A DNA stretch of 64,000 nucleotides from Gluconobacter cerinus (GCF_002723935.1 NZ_BEWM01000003.1:62001-126000), one strand, 5' to 3'. Shown: positions 23,025-34,911, numbered from the stretch's first letter. The notes: generated by a model not told the origin, from the letters alone. Numbers and translations: made by a program.

Positions 23025-24457
23025 ACAGCGCTTTCCGGCGCCGGGCTCTTGGTGTTCAGAGCTTCCAGCTCTTGCGGAAGGGTCTGTGCCCACTGGGTGA
23101 TTGTTCCGGCACCGAGGCAGACAACATAGTCGCCGGGCTTTGCGATCGCATTCACCATTTCAGGAAGAAGCTCAGGTGAGGGCAATGGCACAACAGACCG
23201 ATGTCCACGATCCCGCAGGCCTTCAACCAGAGCATCACGATCTGCGCCTTCAATCGGGCTTTCACCAGCCGCATACACGTCAGCCACGATAACGGTGTCA
23301 GCATCGTTCATACAGGTGCAGAATTCGCCGAACAGGCCTTTCAGACGGGAATAGCGATGCGGCTGCACCACGGCGATGACGTTCTTTGCGCCTGCCTGAC
23401 GGGCAGCTTTCAGGACAGCCGCAATCTCGACCGGATGATGACCATAATCATCAATGATTGACACGCCATTGAATTCACCCGTCCGCGTGAAACGACGCTT
23501 TACGCCCTTGAAGGACGCAAGGCCTGAGGCGATGACGGAATCACTGATTTCCATTTCCAGCGCCACGGCAATGGCTGCCAGAGAGTTCAGAACGTTATGA
23601 TGGCCCAGCATTGGCAGGCGGAACGGACCGGCGCGACGCGTCCGGTTGCGGGCGCGGTTCGTGACTACAACCTCGAATGTTGCGCCACGCTTGTCCATCA
23701 CGACCTTCTCAGCGCGAACATCGGCTTGCGGGCTGAAACCGTAGGTGATGATGCGGTGATCCGACAGGCGCGGGATCATCTGCTGAACCTGCGGGTGATC
23801 TACGCACAGCACCGCAAAGCCATAGAACGGAATGTTGGAGACGAACTGGTCATAGCCCGCCTGCATGGCTTCTTCCGTACCCCAGTGATCCAGATGCTCG
23901 GGGTCCATGTTCGTGATTACAGCAATGACCGCTGGAAGACGAAGGAATGATCCGTCGCTTTCGTCGGCCTCAACAACCATCCAGTCACCAGAGCCCATAC
24001 GGGTGTTGGTTCCGTATGCCTCGATGATGCCGCCGTTGATGACGGTCGGGTCCAGCTTCGCATGCTCCAGAACACACGCCACGAGGCTTGTCGTCGTGGT
24101 CTTGCCGTGTGTGCCCCCGATCGCGACAGACCAGCGCAGACGCATCAGTTCTGCCAGCATTTCCGCACGACGAACGACCGGGATCAGCTTCGCTCTCGCC
24201 GCAACAACCTCAGGGTTGTCTTTCTTGACGGCTGTAGAGGTCACGACAACCTGGGCGTCACCCAGATTGGAGGCATTATGTCCGATGTGGATCTGGATGC
24301 CAGCGTGTCGCAGACGCTGAACATTCGAGCTTTCCGCAATATCTGAACCCTGAACCCGGTAGCCCAGCATGTGCAGGACTTCTGCAATGCCGGACATTCC
24401 GATACCGCCGATACCGACGAAATGAATGGTTCCGATGTTCAGGGGCAGGGCGCGCAT
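23021..24457 (-). CDS. murC: UDP-N-acetylmuramate--L-alanine ligase
   Basis: MurC adds L-Ala to UDP-MurNAc. The 478-residue Mur ligase has the N-terminal Rossmann motif [16 protein letters not shown], the ATP loop [10 protein letters not shown] (about residue 117), the [11 protein letters not shown] segment and the C-terminal [16 protein letters not shown]. It is 40 bp downstream of murG on the same strand. Confidence 0.97.
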   Translation of the reverse strand: MRALPLNIGTIHFVGIGGIGMSGIAEVLHMLGYRVQGSDIAESSNVQRLRHAGIQIHIGHNASNLGDAQVVVTSTAVKKDNPEVVAARAKLIPVVRRAEMLAELMRLRWSVAIGGTHGKTTTTSLVACVLEHAKLDPTVINGGIIEAYGTNTRMGSGDWMVVEADESDGSFLRLPAVIAVITNMDPEHLDHWGTEEAMQAGYDQFVSNIPFYGFAVLCVDHPQVQQMIPRLSDHRIITYGFSPQADVRAEKVVMDKRGATFEVVVTNRARNRTRRAGPFRLPMLGHHNVLNSLAAIAVALEMEISDSVIASGLASFKGVKRRFTRTGEFNGVSIIDDYGHHPVEIAAVLKAARQAGAKNVIAVVQPHRYSRLKGLFGEFCTCMNDADTVIVADVYAAGESPIEGADRDALVEGLRDRGHRSVVPLPSPELLPEMVNAIAKPGDYVVCLGAGTITQWAQTLPQELEALNTKSPAPESAV

Positions 24458-24497
24458 GGGGCAGGTACTCTTGAGGTAATAGGGTAAAAAGAGATGA

Positions 24498-25595
24498 TCA
24501 GGACCGAAGGCCAGCTTCGATCCGGTCTGCTACCTTTGCGGCAGCATGAGGGCGAGCAAACTGACGTGCAGCTTCGGCCGCAGCGGACAGACGCTCAGGA
24601 TGGGTAATCAGGTCAGCGACAAGAGCTGTGAGAGCCGCAGATGTGAAATCCGGCTGACGAACCATCCAGGCCGCTCCCGCATCCTGTAACGCTTTTCCAT
24701 TCGCGCCCTGTTCGTCAGAGGCGGCGATGGGCAAGGGCACTAGAATGGACGGAAGTCCGGCCATGGCCAGTTCCGCGACAGAAGATCCACCTGCGCGACC
24801 AATAACCAAATGTGCTGATTTCAGTCGCTCGGGAACATCGTTGAAAAAAGGTTCAACCTCAACCGCAATACTAGCATCTTCATAGATGGCACGAACGCGA
24901 TCGGTGTCTTCCGCCCGAACCTGTTGCGTGACATGCAGACGTGTGCGGAAGCCAACTGGCAGGGCAGCCAGAGCCTGTGGCACAATATCTGAAAATACGC
25001 GGGCACCGAGAGAGCCACCCCAGACCAGGAGCCGAACAGTCTCTGTCGGTGCGGTATAGGGTTGTCCGAACAGGGCTTCGATCCCGGCCCGAACAGGCAT
25101 GCCCGTCAAAGTGATGCGGGCGCCCTGCGGGAGGCGCGCAACGCTGTCATAAGACGTAGCGATGAGCGGAGAAAAGCGCGACAGAAAGGCGTTTGCTTGC
25201 CCGAGAACCGCGTTTCCCTCGTGAATAACCATTTCCGGACGCTGCGATTTTGGCAACATGCGAGAGGCCAGAAGCGGCGGAATGGATGGATATCCTCCAA
25301 ATCCGACAACAGCGGCCGCATCGAGTGTTTTGAGGATCCGGCGTGCTTCGAGCATGCCTCGGAAAAGTGCGGTGATACCCCGCACTTTCCCCCCAAGGCC
25401 TTTGCCAGCCACGCCCGCGCCGTCCAGCACGTACTGCGGCCGATCTTTGAACAGACCAGTCTCACGCCGTCCATGCCTGGCGTCCGTCATGAGAACAAGG
25501 TCATGCCCACGTTCTGCCAGGACGGTTGCAACAGCTTCAGCCGGGAAAAAATGCCCTCCGGTTCCACCGGCAGCAACGACAATCGGACGTTTCAT
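24498..25595 (-). CDS. murG: UDP-GlcNAc:lipid I GlcNAc transferase MurG
   Basis: MurG converts lipid I to lipid II on the cytoplasmic face of the inner membrane. The 365-residue GT28 protein has the N-terminal glycine loop [16 protein letters not shown], the hydrophobic [13 protein letters not shown] patch, the second loop [13 protein letters not shown] and the donor-binding [24 protein letters not shown]. Its start overlaps the ftsW stop by four bases. Confidence 0.97.
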   Translation of the reverse strand: MKRPIVVAAGGTGGHFFPAEAVATVLAERGHDLVLMTDARHGRRETGLFKDRPQYVLDGAGVAGKGLGGKVRGITALFRGMLEARRILKTLDAAAVVGFGGYPSIPPLLASRMLPKSQRPEMVIHEGNAVLGQANAFLSRFSPLIATSYDSVARLPQGARITLTGMPVRAGIEALFGQPYTAPTETVRLLVWGGSLGARVFSDIVPQALAALPVGFRTRLHVTQQVRAEDTDRVRAIYEDASIAVEVEPFFNDVPERLKSAHLVIGRAGGSSVAELAMAGLPSILVPLPIAASDEQGANGKALQDAGAAWMVRQPDFTSAALTALVADLITHPERLSAAAEAARQFARPHAAAKVADRIEAGLRS

Positions 25596-26794
25596 GGGGT
25601 GTTTCTCTCAAGAAGGGAACCAGGGGTGTAAGGGGTGGCGACGCGCTGGGCAATCTTGCCCGGACCAACGTGATGGCGCGTCAGGGCAAGGACCATTCCC
25701 ATGGTCAGAGCAATGGACATTGCCGAACTTCCACCATACGAAATGAATGGCAGCGTCATGCCCTTTGTTGGGATGAGGTGAAGTGTTGACCCCATGTTGA
25801 CGAACGCCTGTAGCCCGAACCCTGTCACCAGGCCTGCCGCAGAGACAATCACAAAAGGATCTTCTTCCCGCATAAGCTTCAGCAGGGTGCGCAGGACAAT
25901 AATGCCGAACACGGTGATAATGCCGAAGCAGAGCAACAGGCCGTACTCTTCGCCAGCAACGGCGAAAACAAAGTCGGCATGAGCATCAGGCAGCAGATCC
26001 TTGACGCGCCCTTCGCCCGGACCACGCCCAAGAAGACCACCGTTCCCGAAAGCGCGCAGAGCCGTGTCGATCTGATAGTGATCGCCGACATCCGGATGCA
26101 GGAAGCGCTCAACACGGGAGCGCACGTGCGGGAACATGACGAACGCCATGCCAAATGCACCAATCATTCCTGCAACACAAAGTCCAACCCAATACAGACG
26201 CAGTCCGTCGACGAAGAGCTGCGTCATGAAAACCATGGTGATGACGGACAACATGCCGATGTCCGGCTGGGACTTGAGGAGCGCCAGAATGACGCCAAAG
26301 CATGCGAAGGCGATCAGCATTCCGGGGAACGCTATGTTCCCCCGCAAAACGACCGTCCGGCGTGCGGAGAGCAGCCAGCCCGTCATGACGGCAAAGCAGG
26401 GCTTTAGAAATTCTGAAGGCTGCACGGACATCATAGGCAGGGCGATCCAGCGGCGCGCGCCTTTGATCTCCATCCCGTGCACCAGTGTCATGGCTGTGGC
26501 GGCGAGGGCAAGAATACCCCCGATAAAGGCCAGTTTTTTGACACCCGCTCGCGAAAGATAAGACACACCAAGCACGATCGCCCCAGCCAGTGCCAGAAAG
26601 ATCACCTGCTTGAGGATGAACATGTTGCGGGATGCGCCAATTCTCGAAGCCACGGCAGGGCTGGCCGCGAGCATCAGCACATAACCCAGGCCGATCAGAA
26701 TTCCGACACAGGCGAGCGTGACCCGGTCGGTATTGCGCCACCAGCGGGCGATTGCCGATGAATCGACACGGGAGGAGCCCGCCATGACCGTCAA
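25592..26794 (-). CDS. ftsW: SEDS peptidoglycan glycosyltransferase FtsW
   Basis: FtsW polymerises septal peptidoglycan together with FtsI. The 400-residue protein has about ten membrane helices and the SEDS signature near the C-terminus ([27 protein letters not shown]). The large periplasmic loop carries [28 protein letters not shown]. It is encoded between murD and murG with four-base overlaps on both sides. Confidence 0.96.
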   Translation of the reverse strand: MTVMAGSSRVDSSAIARWWRNTDRVTLACVGILIGLGYVLMLAASPAVASRIGASRNMFILKQVIFLALAGAIVLGVSYLSRAGVKKLAFIGGILALAATAMTLVHGMEIKGARRWIALPMMSVQPSEFLKPCFAVMTGWLLSARRTVVLRGNIAFPGMLIAFACFGVILALLKSQPDIGMLSVITMVFMTQLFVDGLRLYWVGLCVAGMIGAFGMAFVMFPHVRSRVERFLHPDVGDHYQIDTALRAFGNGGLLGRGPGEGRVKDLLPDAHADFVFAVAGEEYGLLLCFGIITVFGIIVLRTLLKLMREEDPFVIVSAAGLVTGFGLQAFVNMGSTLHLIPTKGMTLPFISYGGSSAMSIALTMGMVLALTRHHVGPGKIAQRVATPYTPGSLLERNTP

Positions 26795-28137
26795 CCTTCC
26801 TGTTCTGCTTTGAGCATTTCGCCCGAATGGCCTGATTTCACAATATTATCGCAAATCTGGAGAAAGTGTGACCCTCGATCCTCAAAACTGCGAAACTGAT
26901 CAAAACTTGCACAGGCGGGAGACAGAAGAACGGTTTTGACCCCACCCGTTAAGGCTGCGTCAAACGCTGCGGGAACTGCGCGATCCAGCGTGTCACACAT
27001 CGTGTAGGGAACGTCATTGGCTTGAAGTGTTGCAGCGAGAACAGAGGCATCTCGGCCAATGAGGAACGCGTGGGCAATGCGGTCAAACCACGGGACAAGC
27101 ATCTCGATGCCTCCCGCTTTAGCCGTTCCCCCTGCAATCCACATCACACGGTCGTAGGACCCAAGCGCCTTGGACGCAGCTTCGGCATTAGTTGCTTTGC
27201 TATCGTTGATGAACGCGACACCATCCCGCTCGGCTACCTTTTGCAGCCGATGTTCCAGACCGGGAAATGAGGCCAATCCGTCATGAATAGCCGCGTCGCT
27301 CAAACCAAGATGCTTTGCCATCGCCCAAGCCGCGGCGACGTTCTGACGGTTGTGCCGTCCAGGGAGTGCCGGGCCGTCAAAGGATGGAACCGCATCCGGC
27401 GCCAGCGTCGTGACGGGAATTCCTCGTGACGAAATTTTCTCCGCGATCGTCAGGCACCATAGATCGTCTTCTCCGATGGCCGCCAGATCTTCAGACGTCA
27501 TGTTGTCGAAGACATGCGCTTTCGCTGCCGCATAGCCATCCATGTCTCCATGACGATCAAGATGGTCCGGTGTGATGTTCAACAGGCAGGCAGTTGCAGC
27601 GTGGAACTGATCCAGCCGTTCCAGCATGTATGACGACATCTCAATAACGTAAACGCCGGTATCAGCCAGAAGAGGTAGTGCCAGAGACGCAGTGCCCAGA
27701 TTGCCGCCCGCGACACAGGGAACTCCGGCAGATTGCAGCAAATGCGCCAGCAGAGCTGTTGTTGTGGATTTTCCGTTAGTACCGGTTATGGCTGCAAAAC
27801 GCGCTTTGGATCCGGCTTTGCGAACATTGCGATAAAGCAGTTCTGCATCTGACAGGATCTGCACATTCTGAGCGCGAGCCAGTTCGGCCACGAGATGCGG
27901 CTTAGGCAGAATATGCGGAATACCAGGAGACAGGACGAGCGCTGTCATGCAGGAAAGGTCTGTCAGTGGCGCAAGTGTCAGTCGCTCATGAGGGGGCAGA
28001 GACGGGGCATTATCATCCCATGCCTGAACCTCGGCACCCATGTTCAGCAACGCGCTGACTACGGCCGCACCGTTACGACCAAGGCCGCAAACCGCATAGC
28101 GCTCGCCTGCGAGAAGATCTGTCGGAAAGCCTGTCAT
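26791..28137 (-). CDS. murD: UDP-N-acetylmuramoyl-L-alanine--D-glutamate ligase
   Basis: MurD adds D-Glu to UDP-MurNAc-L-Ala. The 448-residue protein shows the Rossmann start [17 protein letters not shown], the ATP loop [16 protein letters not shown], the [19 protein letters not shown] motif and [18 protein letters not shown] at 28137 was chosen because it overlaps the mraY stop as ATGA. The frame continues a few codons upstream without a better start. Confidence 0.97.
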   Translation of the reverse strand: MTGFPTDLLAGERYAVCGLGRNGAAVVSALLNMGAEVQAWDDNAPSLPPHERLTLAPLTDLSCMTALVLSPGIPHILPKPHLVAELARAQNVQILSDAELLYRNVRKAGSKARFAAITGTNGKSTTTALLAHLLQSAGVPCVAGGNLGTASLALPLLADTGVYVIEMSSYMLERLDQFHAATACLLNITPDHLDRHGDMDGYAAAKAHVFDNMTSEDLAAIGEDDLWCLTIAEKISSRGIPVTTLAPDAVPSFDGPALPGRHNRQNVAAAWAMAKHLGLSDAAIHDGLASFPGLEHRLQKVAERDGVAFINDSKATNAEAASKALGSYDRVMWIAGGTAKAGGIEMLVPWFDRIAHAFLIGRDASVLAATLQANDVPYTMCDTLDRAVPAAFDAALTGGVKTVLLSPACASFDQFRSFEDRGSHFLQICDNIVKSGHSGEMLKAEQEG

Positions 28138-29225
28138 CTCAATTTCAGCGTGGCCAGACCACACAGCCCCAGAACGATGGAGACAATCCAGAATCGTACG
28201 ACGATCTTCGGTTCCTGCCAGCCCTTCTTTTCAAAGTGATGGTGCAACGGTGCCATGAGGAACACACGCCGGCCTGTACGCTTGAACCAGAAGATCTGGA
28301 TCACGACGGAGAGTGTTTCTGCGACGAACACACCGCCAACAATGCACAGAACAAGCTCATGCTTGACGGCGACAGCAACGGCACCCAGTGCGCCGCCGAG
28401 GGACAGGGAGCCTGTATCACCCATGAAAACGGCAGCCGGTGGCGCATTGAACCACAGGAAGCCAAGCCCCGCTCCAATCAGTGCGGCGCAGAACACAGCC
28501 AGTTCTCCGGTGCCCGGAACAGGGTGAAGCTGGAGGTAATCAGCAAAAACATGGTTGCCCACGAGATAGGCAATCAGCGCAAAGACGAGCGCTGCAATTA
28601 CGACAGGAACAATGGCCAGCCCATCCAGGCCATCGGTGAAGTTCACGGCATTGCCGAAGCCTGTGATCGTAATCATGGCAAAAAGTGGGAAGGCATAACC
28701 GAGCGGAAGGAGGATATCCTTCACGAAGGGGAACGCGACGGCATTACGGAGTTCCGGCGGCGTCAGATGCTGGAGCCAGATGCCTGCAATGAGAGAGGCT
28801 GCAAACTCACATCCCAGCCGTACGCGCTTGGACACACCTTTCGTATTACGGCGGGAAAGCTTCAGATAGTCGTCTGCAAAGCCAACGGCACCAAATGCGG
28901 CAGTCGTGAGCATAACGGCCCAGACAAAACCGTTTGTCAGGTCTGTCCACAACAGCGTCGCGGAGAACAGCGCGATCAGGATCAGCATCCCGCCCATCGT
29001 TGGCGTGCCAGCCTTTTCCAGAATATGCCGTTCCGGACCAAGCGTGCGGATAGGTTGCCCCTCACGCTGGATCCGTTTGAGCTGTGCAATGAAGGGGTTG
29101 CCAAGCGCCAGCGAGATCACCAGCGCCGTCAGGCACGCACAACCCGAGCGGAACGTCAGATAATGGAAGAGGTTGAAGAACCCGCCATGCGATGAGGCAT
29201 GAGAGGCGACGAGATTGAACAGCAT
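28134..29225 (-). CDS. mraY: Phospho-N-acetylmuramoyl-pentapeptide-transferase
   Basis: MraY makes lipid I from UDP-MurNAc-pentapeptide and undecaprenyl phosphate. The 363-residue polytopic protein has about ten helices and the catalytic Asp pair in [24 protein letters not shown] and [18 protein letters not shown] are also present, and [12 protein letters not shown] is the HHH motif. Its ATG shares one base with the murF stop. Confidence 0.97.
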   Translation of the reverse strand: MLFNLVASHASSHGGFFNLFHYLTFRSGCACLTALVISLALGNPFIAQLKRIQREGQPIRTLGPERHILEKAGTPTMGGMLILIALFSATLLWTDLTNGFVWAVMLTTAAFGAVGFADDYLKLSRRNTKGVSKRVRLGCEFAASLIAGIWLQHLTPPELRNAVAFPFVKDILLPLGYAFPLFAMITITGFGNAVNFTDGLDGLAIVPVVIAALVFALIAYLVGNHVFADYLQLHPVPGTGELAVFCAALIGAGLGFLWFNAPPAAVFMGDTGSLSLGGALGAVAVAVKHELVLCIVGGVFVAETLSVVIQIFWFKRTGRRVFLMAPLHHHFEKKGWQEPKIVVRFWIVSIVLGLCGLATLKLR

Positions 29226-30601
29226 CAGGCAGAGACCGGGTTGGAAGCGTTATCGAGGGCCGCAATGACATCGCGCATCCGGCTGCCCAAACTGCCTTTG
29301 ACAAGCAGAAGGTCACCGGGGCGGAGAGCATCACACAGAAGGGGGGCGAGGGAAGACGCGTCCGGGGCATAACCACCCCGCACGGTTTCGGGAAGAGCTT
29401 CGTAAAGCGCGTGCATGTGGGTGCCGCAGCAGAAAGCCAGTGCATCTGCTGCGATTACGGCATCCGCGAGAGAACGATGTTCTGCCTCTGCGAATTCGCC
29501 AAGCTCACGGATGTCTCCCAGAGCGACCACGCGCCGTTTGGCGGGAAGAAGCGAGAGAGTTTCCAGCGCCGAACGAATGCTGGTCGTGGAGGCATTGTAG
29601 CTTTCATCAAGCAACTGCACCCCGTTCAGCACAGTACGTATCTGTCCGCGGCCTGCTCCTGGAACAAACCCGGTCAACGCTTTAGCCGCATCCTGCACAT
29701 TTTCGCCAAGGGCTGCGACAGCTCCGAGAGCCAGCGCGGCATTTCGCGCCAGATGTCGGCCTGGAGCTGTTAATCTGACGGACACGCTCGGAGCATTAGG
29801 GAATGTCAGGGTAAAAGTGCTGCCTTCCGCGGTGCAGACCAGGTTTTCTAACCGGACTTGGGCGGCGGCAGAAAAGCCACTTAACCAAAGAGATGTATGG
29901 TCAGGAAGAGCTGCCTGAAACAGGTCTTGCCCCACAGCATCGTCTGGAGCAATGGCCGTCCCGTGTGGTGGTAATGCACTGAAGAGCTGGGATTTTTCAC
30001 GCGCGATTTCTTCCACGCTTCCCATGTGGCCCAGATGTGCTGTTCCGATAGTGGTAATGATCCCGACGTCCGGGCGAACCTGCGCAGCCAAGGGGGCGAT
30101 TTCCCCCACATGGTTCATGCCAATCTCACTCACGCAAAAACGTGCGTCGCGGGGGAGGCGCGCTAAGGTGAGAGGGACGCCCCAGTGATTATTGTAGGAG
30201 GCAATGGCAGCATGTGTCGGCCCGAGCGCAGAAAGTGCGGTGCGGAGCATGTCTTTTGTCGTGGTCTTGCCGACGCTGCCAGTAATCGCAACGACTTTTC
30301 CATCAAAGCGTGCGCGTGCGAAGCGTCCCAGTGCTTCCAGACCCGCCATCGTATCGGCAACGATCAGAAGGCGTGGATCCGTCAAGCCTCTGGTGTCATG
30401 CACCATTACACACGCGGCCCCGGCGTTGAGGGCCTGCACGATGTGTGCGTGGCCATCACTGACATCGCCTTTAAGTGCGATGAAAAGGTCGCCAGATTTC
30501 AGTGTCCGCGTATCGATGGAAATTCCGGTGACGGCAACCTCAGCTTCAAGGCGGCCATTTGTCGCATCACGAAGCTCTTCGGATGTCCAGAGAACGCTCA
30601 T
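29225..30601 (-). CDS. murF: UDP-N-acetylmuramoyl-tripeptide--D-alanyl-D-alanine ligase
   Basis: MurF attaches D-Ala-D-Ala to complete the precursor pentapeptide. The 458-residue Mur ligase has the uridine-binding SIDTRTLKSGDLFIALKG, the ATP loop ITGSVGKTTTKDML (about residue 110), NNHWGVPLTLARLP and LDESYNASTTSIRSAL. It overlaps murE by four bases and mraY by one. Confidence 0.97.
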   Translation of the reverse strand: MSVLWTSEELRDATNGRLEAEVAVTGISIDTRTLKSGDLFIALKGDVSDGHAHIVQALNAGAACVMVHDTRGLTDPRLLIVADTMAGLEALGRFARARFDGKVVAITGSVGKTTTKDMLRTALSALGPTHAAIASYNNHWGVPLTLARLPRDARFCVSEIGMNHVGEIAPLAAQVRPDVGIITTIGTAHLGHMGSVEEIAREKSQLFSALPPHGTAIAPDDAVGQDLFQAALPDHTSLWLSGFSAAAQVRLENLVCTAEGSTFTLTFPNAPSVSVRLTAPGRHLARNAALALGAVAALGENVQDAAKALTGFVPGAGRGQIRTVLNGVQLLDESYNASTTSIRSALETLSLLPAKRRVVALGDIRELGEFAEAEHRSLADAVIAADALAFCCGTHMHALYEALPETVRGGYAPDASSLAPLLCDALRPGDLLLVKGSLGSRMRDVIAALDNASNPVSA

Positions 30602-32049
30602 GCTTCACCTGCGAGTTCACGGATAACGCTGCGGTCATCGAATGGAAGAACGGTTTGACCAACAATCTGTCCCTGCTCATGACCCTTGCCGGCAACAACC
30701 AGAATGTCACCTGGCTGAAGCGCGTCCAACCCTGCGGCGATCGCAGACCTCCGGTCCCCGATTTCGTGTGCTTCCGGGCAGGCTGCATGAATGGCGGAAC
30801 GAATACTCTGCGGATCTTCCGTGCGCGGATTATCGTCTGTGACAATCGCCAGGTCTGCCATGCGCGCTGCAACTTCGCCCATCAGTGGGCGCTTGCCACG
30901 ATCGCGATCTCCGCCCGCACCAAACACAACGACCAGCCGTCCCTGAGTGTGTGGACGGAGGCTGGCGAGAACGCGTTCCAGTGCATCCGGCGTGTGGGCA
31001 TAATCGACGTAGGCTGCTGCTCCATTGGAGAGCTCAGCTGCGCGCTCACATCGTCCGCGTACACCGGTCAATTGCGGCAGGTATTCGACAACACTTCGTG
31101 CTTCGCTTTCATCCTGCCAGCACATCGCGGCTGCCAGCATGGCATTATCAGCCTGGAACAGGCCAGGTAATGCCAAAGTCATTTCCGGAAGCTCTTCTCC
31201 ATAGAGGGAAAGCCGAACGATCTGACCGGTCGGTGTGGGCGTGGTTTCAAGGAGGCGTAGGGCCGTGCCCGTCTTGCCCACTGTACGAAGTGCCATACCA
31301 CGCTGGGCTGCTAATGCCTTCAGGGCGTTGAATGTCTCCGGATCCATATCCGCATTGACCGCGGCGATGCCGTCTGTTGGCAAAAGGTCTTCAAAGAGAC
31401 GCAGCTTGGCTTCACGATAAGATGAAATCGTGCCGTGGTAATCCAGATGGTCGCGCGTCAGATTTGAGAAGCCCGCTGCGTTCAGTGTCACGCCATCGAG
31501 GCGATGCTGTTCCAGTCCGTGTGAGGATGCTTCAAGCGCAACATGATCCACACCATACTGTGCCAGAGAGGCAAGCGTTTTGGCCAAAGACACGGGATCG
31601 GGCGTTGTGAGCGACGGTGGGGGCGGGACGTCAACGTTCGCAACCAGTCCGAGCGTTCCAAGGCTGGCGGCTTTAAAGCCCTGAAGCGTCCAGATCTGGC
31701 GGAGAAACTCTGCCGTGCTGCTTTTGCCGTTTGTTCCCGTGACCGCGGCGATACAGGTCGGCTGCGGACCAGCAAGAGTTACAGCAGTCAACGCGAGCAG
31801 GCGCTTGGCATCAGGGGTGAGCAGAACAGGAATATCTGCTTGCGCCGGATGATCAGCAATAACGGCAGCCGCACCATTCGCGACCGCTTGTGGGATGAAA
31901 GCTGCTCCGTCCTGTTTTGCGCCACGGAGAGCGAAAAACAGCGTGCCCGGCCGGACCTGTCTGCTGTCTGCTGTGACCGCGCAGATTTCAGGGTCAACGG
32001 AAGGCGACAGAACGGAACCATTCTGCCGGAGGAGTTCAGAGAGACGCAT
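30598..32049 (-). CDS. murE: UDP-MurNAc-L-Ala-D-Glu:meso-diaminopimelate ligase
   Basis: MurE adds the third amino acid of the stem peptide. The 483-residue protein has TADSRQVRPGTLFFALRG, the ATP loop VTGTNGKSSTAEFL and the DNPRTEDP motif. DNPR is the known determinant for meso-diaminopimelate rather than lysine, so the peptidoglycan is DAP-type as expected for a Gram-negative. Only eight bases separate it from ftsI. Confidence 0.97.
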   Translation of the reverse strand: MRLSELLRQNGSVLSPSVDPEICAVTADSRQVRPGTLFFALRGAKQDGAAFIPQAVANGAAAVIADHPAQADIPVLLTPDAKRLLALTAVTLAGPQPTCIAAVTGTNGKSSTAEFLRQIWTLQGFKAASLGTLGLVANVDVPPPPSLTTPDPVSLAKTLASLAQYGVDHVALEASSHGLEQHRLDGVTLNAAGFSNLTRDHLDYHGTISSYREAKLRLFEDLLPTDGIAAVNADMDPETFNALKALAAQRGMALRTVGKTGTALRLLETTPTPTGQIVRLSLYGEELPEMTLALPGLFQADNAMLAAAMCWQDESEARSVVEYLPQLTGVRGRCERAAELSNGAAAYVDYAHTPDALERVLASLRPHTQGRLVVVFGAGGDRDRGKRPLMGEVAARMADLAIVTDDNPRTEDPQSIRSAIHAACPEAHEIGDRRSAIAAGLDALQPGDILVVAGKGHEQGQIVGQTVLPFDDRSVIRELAGEA

Positions 32050-32057
32050 GGGCAGGC

Positions 32058-34025
32058 TCAGTGCTGTGTCTTGGGAGTGTGCGCCTGATTGCGCGGATCC
32101 CCAGGGTCGTTACCAGGGCCAAGGGCACGATAGCCCGCTGGCACGGACGGATTCATGGGGATGGCGAGAGATGCATCAATGGCGTCCTTGTTGGCCGTAT
32201 CCGGGAACTGGTTCAGGATAGGTCCAACACGGGAAATAATTTTCTTGACGGTCGGCGCTGCGTTCCATGCGGCAGTGGTCCAGCCATGTGTGGCCGCAGT
32301 TCCCTGTGGGCTATCGAGCATGACATACACCGCGTAATGCGGGTTATTCATCGGGAAAACACTGGTGAAGGCCGAAACGTTGACGTGTTTCAGGTATCCA
32401 CCATGAGCACCGATTTTTTCAGCCGTGCCTGTTTTTCCACCCACGTAATAGCCCGGAACTTCAGCCGATTTGCCGCTTCCCAAGGTAACGTCAAGACGCA
32501 GCAGTTTGCGCAGCAGGGCAGACGTCTTTTCTGACAGAACCCGCGTTCCGACAGGTGTCTGTGCACCAATGTCATCGCCGCTATCTGCCTCGTCGGGCTT
32601 GTAAACAACAGGGCGCACCTTGGCATCAGGTGTCTGGCTTTCGTCCTGCTGATCCCGGGCCACCAGTGTGGGCTTCAAAAGAATGCCGCCATTCACGGTA
32701 GCCGCCGTGCCGCGCACAATGGCTAGCGGAGGCTCAGCCACACCATGACCGAAGCCGACAGTCATGACAGTGGAGAGGCCCCAGTTTTTCGATGCGGGTA
32801 CTAGGGGGCGTCCGGCTTCCGGAAGCTCTACCGGGACGCGGTTGAAGAAGCCCATGCTCCGCAGCCAGTCCTGCTGACGCTGGGCGCCGACATCCAGTGC
32901 AATATGAGCCGCAGCCGGGTTGGACGAATAGGCCAGCACACCCGGCAGAGACAGCCATGGCGCAAAGTGATCAGTCTTCATATCGCGGATGGTGAAGCGG
33001 CCAACACGAATGGGAATGGTCGAAAACCGATCCCAGATATGAACTACACCAAGTTGAAGACCCATCGCGGCTGTCTGGAGCTTGAATGTCGAGCCTGGCT
33101 CGTACATGCCTGTCACAGCACGGTTGAAGCGCGCGTCGTTCGGTGCATGGTTGAAATCATTGGCGTCATAGTCAGGGAGGCTGACCATGGCCAGAATTTC
33201 ACCCGTTCGAACATCCATGACAATGGCCGAAGCACCAATAGCCGAGAACTCGTCCTTGGCGGCCATCAGTTCATCATGCGCGACAGCCTGAACGCGAACG
33301 TCCAGAGACAGGCGTAGAGGCGTGCGATCTGAATTCAGGCGCTGATCAAAAAAGCGCTCCACGCCAGCAATGCCATGATCATCAATATCCACGCTGCCCA
33401 TGATCTGAGCGGCAGTCCGGCCCAGCGGGTAATGACGGCGCTCACCGGCTTCAAAATAAATACCGGGAATACCAAGATTATTGATCGCGATTTCCTGCAC
33501 AGGGGAAATATCACGAGCGATGTAAACGAACTGCTTCTTTAGTGAGAGACGACGAACGGTTTCGGCTTCATCCAGCTTGGGCAGAACGGTTTTAAGCTTC
33601 TTTGTCGCGTCCTCTGGATCAATCAGTTCCATCGGATTGGCATAAACCTGCGCGACGGGAAGAGACAGCGCCAGGGCCTGCCCGTTACGGTCGGTAATGG
33701 TGGCGCGTTTGACTGTAGGCAGGACGAAATCGCCTGCCATTTCACCACGTGGATCGCTTTTCGGAATTTCTGGAACCTGAGGTGCAATCTGGCGCTTCTC
33801 GGGCTCCATGGGCATCAGCACCGTTGCGAACGTGGCTTTGAGGGCAACTGCGCCATAAATGGCCAGAAAACCCATGCCGACGCCCAGAAGGCGACTATGC
33901 ATCTGATCCAGATTAAGACGGCGGGAAGGCGTTCGCACTGCCGTCTGTGAGTCGCGCCGCTCTTCCCGTTTGCCCGGGCGCGCTGCGCGACGCGAACCTG
34001 ATGGGGGTGGCACGTCCTGAGGCAT
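32058..34025 (-). CDS. ftsI: Septal peptidoglycan transpeptidase FtsI (PBP3)
   Basis: FtsI cross-links septal peptidoglycan with FtsW. The 655-residue class B PBP has a basic cytoplasmic N-terminus (rich in Arg/Lys), one membrane helix near residue 55 and a pedestal domain. Its transpeptidase domain has the active serine in YEPGSTFKLQT, the second motif YSSNPAA and the third motif GGKTGTAEK. A charged tail of about 40 residues follows the usual family end. A gap of 85 bp separates it from ftsL. Confidence 0.97.
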   Translation of the reverse strand: MPQDVPPPSGSRRAARPGKREERRDSQTAVRTPSRRLNLDQMHSRLLGVGMGFLAIYGAVALKATFATVLMPMEPEKRQIAPQVPEIPKSDPRGEMAGDFVLPTVKRATITDRNGQALALSLPVAQVYANPMELIDPEDATKKLKTVLPKLDEAETVRRLSLKKQFVYIARDISPVQEIAINNLGIPGIYFEAGERRHYPLGRTAAQIMGSVDIDDHGIAGVERFFDQRLNSDRTPLRLSLDVRVQAVAHDELMAAKDEFSAIGASAIVMDVRTGEILAMVSLPDYDANDFNHAPNDARFNRAVTGMYEPGSTFKLQTAAMGLQLGVVHIWDRFSTIPIRVGRFTIRDMKTDHFAPWLSLPGVLAYSSNPAAAHIALDVGAQRQQDWLRSMGFFNRVPVELPEAGRPLVPASKNWGLSTVMTVGFGHGVAEPPLAIVRGTAATVNGGILLKPTLVARDQQDESQTPDAKVRPVVYKPDEADSGDDIGAQTPVGTRVLSEKTSALLRKLLRLDVTLGSGKSAEVPGYYVGGKTGTAEKIGAHGGYLKHVNVSAFTSVFPMNNPHYAVYVMLDSPQGTAATHGWTTAAWNAAPTVKKIISRVGPILNQFPDTANKDAIDASLAIPMNPSVPAGYRALGPGNDPGDPRNQAHTPKTQH

Positions 34026-34110
34026 CGTGCGGCGTTGCGTCCTGTCTAAGGTGCTCGCCCGAAGCTATCCGGAAAATACTGAACGAGCAGTTAATAAAGA
34101 AGAGAGGGTC

Positions 34111-34911
34111 TCAGTTAGCCAACGGAACTGGCGGGGGCAATGCGTCTTCGTCATTTCCCAGCGCAGAGCTGGCATGATGGTGCGGGCGTGGGCGCTCTTC
34201 AGCAACGCGGGTCAAAGACGCCTCACGAACCTGATGGACGGGTTGCGTATGCCACGCCGCAGCGACCAGCGGTGTCGGGCGTGCGCCATGATAGCTCACA
34301 AGGCGGACGGTCGGCGTTACGTCCGAACGGGGTGTCGCGCTGACGTGCGGTGTCACAGGACGAGCAGAGGCCAGATCCATGTCTGGGGAATGGACAATCC
34401 GGTCAGCATGCGGGTGAGCAACATGCGTCGTGACGGCACGGGCTGTCATGACATGAGGTGTGGGAGCTGCAGGCGTGGCTGCAGCAATAACCGGAGCATG
34501 CTGAACAGGCGCAACTGGGTGAACAACCGGAGGAGCCGGCAGCGGAAGATGTGCCTCGGTCGCCGCACGGTTGACGACTTCATGCAGGCTTTCTCGCGGA
34601 TCTGTTGGAACAGGGCGAGAGCCCGGGTTTGGAAGGCGTGATTCAAGACTGGCCATGCGGATGAACTGATCCGGGGCCATAGGGTGAAGGTCGGGAAGAA
34701 AGCGCGCGGCCAGAGTGTTCAGACGATCCGGCTGGTTCAACAGGGCCCATTCCGTGCGCATCATGGCTGTCTGCGCGCGGACTTTCTGCGTTTCCTGTAC
34801 GACCTTGGTGATCTTCTGGTCGAGGACCGTCGTCTCATGCTTCTTGGTGTAGAGAAACAGGCCAGACCCTGCGGCGAGAACAGCGCAGGCGATGGTGAAG
34901 GGCCGGATCAT
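34111..34911 (-). CDS. ftsL: Cell division protein FtsL with long Pro/Ala/His-rich extension
   Basis: Position between rsmH and ftsI and topology identify FtsL. A short N-terminus is followed by a membrane helix at residues 5-21, then a periplasmic coiled coil to about residue 70 ([32 protein letters not shown]). FtsL is normally about 90-150 residues, but this chain is 266. The extra 160 or so residues are low complexity, rich in Pro, Ala, His, Thr and Val. They probably form a disordered periplasmic tail of unknown use. Its start overlaps the rsmH stop by four bases. Confidence 0.85.
   Translation of the reverse strand: MIRPFTIACAVLAAGSGLFLYTKKHETTVLDQKITKVVQETQKVRAQTAMMRTEWALLNQPDRLNTLAARFLPDLHPMAPDQFIRMASLESRLPNPGSRPVPTDPRESLHEVVNRAATEAHLPLPAPPVVHPVAPVQHAPVIAAATPAAPTPHVMTARAVTTHVAHPHADRIVHSPDMDLASARPVTPHVSATPRSDVTPTVRLVSYHGARPTPLVAAAWHTQPVHQVREASLTRVAEERPRPHHHASSALGNDEDALPPPVPLAN

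Noticed and set aside
28236-29195. Plus-strand frame of 319 codons
   Set aside because: It is antisense to mraY and has no plausible protein features.
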